From assembly GCA_030830005.1 (NCBI GenBank), contig JAURNV010000031.1:1-64000 (forward strand): a stretch of DNA of 64,000 bases. The letters run 5' to 3'. Origin of the DNA: Flavobacteriaceae bacterium. Lineage in GTDB: Bacteria; Bacteroidota; Bacteroidia; Flavobacteriales; Flavobacteriaceae. Positions 63,167 through 64,000 of this stretch are shown piece after piece. A model generated the notes under the pieces. The model saw nothing but the letters and a program-made list of their open reading frames with translations. It ran no database searches and was not told where the DNA came from. Positions within the stretch are counted from its first letter, which is position 1. Every line of letters begins with the position of its first letter. The position numbers and the translations under genes are program-made.

Positions 63167-63445
63167 CTAATCTACAAAAAGGATAACCTTATTGCCATTC
63201 ATTTCCAAAATACCGCCATTTTCTAAGGTCAAAATAGTCTCATCCCCTTTATGCTGAAAATATGCTTTGAAGGCTTCTTTAATCTCTAGTTTGCCTTCAA
63301 TTTTAGCGATTCCTTTTACAAGGGTAGAGACAACTGCAGCGTGATGATTAAGAACTTGAAACGAACCCTGTGCTCCTGGAACAGAGACAGAAGTTACTTC
63401 GCCTTGAAAAAGTGTGGCCTCGGGACTTACAATTTCTAAATACAT
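63167..63445 (-). CDS. atpC: ATP synthase F1 epsilon subunit, short form
   Basis: 92 residues, about 40 fewer than a typical epsilon. The N-terminal beta-sandwich (MYLEIVSPEATLFQGEVTSV; VPGAQGSFQVLNHHAA) is complete; the C-terminal two-helix inhibitory domain is absent. It links the gamma subunit to the c-ring. It starts 5 bases after the atpD stop. Confidence 0.93.
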   Translation of the reverse strand: MYLEIVSPEATLFQGEVTSVSVPGAQGSFQVLNHHAAVVSTLVKGIAKIEGKLEIKEAFKAYFQHKGDETILTLENGGILEMNGNKVILFVD

Positions 63446-63450
63446 CGGAA

Positions 63451-64000
<550 letters not shown>

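Overview
The window looks like chromosomal DNA of a gliding marine or environmental Flavobacteriaceae (Bacteroidota). Evidence: a SusC/SusD starch locus, type IX secretion (T9SS) C-terminal sorting domains, gldE-gldD behind mutY and ssb, promoters of the TTTG/TAnnTTTG kind, many lineage-typical small families (DUF4271, DUF4296, DUF3098, DUF3127, DUF4301), no consistent Shine-Dalgarno sequences, very tight gene packing and AT-rich spacers. I saw no rRNA, tRNA, CRISPR array, insertion sequence or prophage.

Region 1 (1-19,990) is a starch/maltodextrin utilisation locus. The minus strand carries lacI, a GPH/SLC45-like sugar permease, beta-phosphoglucomutase, a GH65 maltose phosphorylase and the start of a periplasmic GH13 enzyme cut by the window edge. 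The plus strand carries susC, susD, a SusE-like lipoprotein with two binding modules, a large T9SS-exported GH13 amylase and a small T9SS-exported protein with two more binding modules. Proposed flow: surface amylase cuts starch, SusCDE imports maltooligosaccharides, the periplasmic GH13 trims them, the permease brings maltose in, and phosphorolysis plus PgmB gives glucose and glucose-6-phosphate. A GH43 xylosidase-like gene and an acetylesterase lipoprotein sit between lacI and susC and look like a hemicellulose insertion. Palindromes before susC and before the permease are operator candidates. A strong terminator lies between susE and the amylase.

Region 2 (19,990-42,090) is a dense block of housekeeping genes in short, often overlapping operons: Fe-S assembly (NifU-like, Mrp), an alkyltransferase-like repair protein, trmB, a PhoR/PhoB-type two-component pair, an orphan LuxE-like protein, tyrS, pyrC with a glycosyltransferase, hemD, an Lrp regulator, leuS, ftsX-DUF3098-uppP-truB-tag, aat, an orphan sensor kinase, HIT and greA, and a Rieske-like lipoprotein with altered ligands.

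Region 3 (42,086-47,955) is a thiamin-uptake module on the minus strand: a phosphopantetheinyl transferase, a YkoF-like thiamin-binding protein, a PnuT-type transporter, a NadR-like kinase, DUF4301 (nucleotidyltransferase-like), a TPP riboswitch, and a TonB-dependent receptor. The riboswitch lies inside the module and appears to control only the receptor.

Region 4 (48,005-64,000) holds ahcY, L27 and an extended L21, a catalytic/non-catalytic M16 protease pair, an EamA exporter, a Cys-rich HMA lipoprotein, the mutY-ssb-gldE-gldD operon, HU, a 29-residue basic protein, RNase G, RecX, a second TonB receptor, and atpC with the end of atpD. Sequence identities rest on motif recognition only; no database search was possible.
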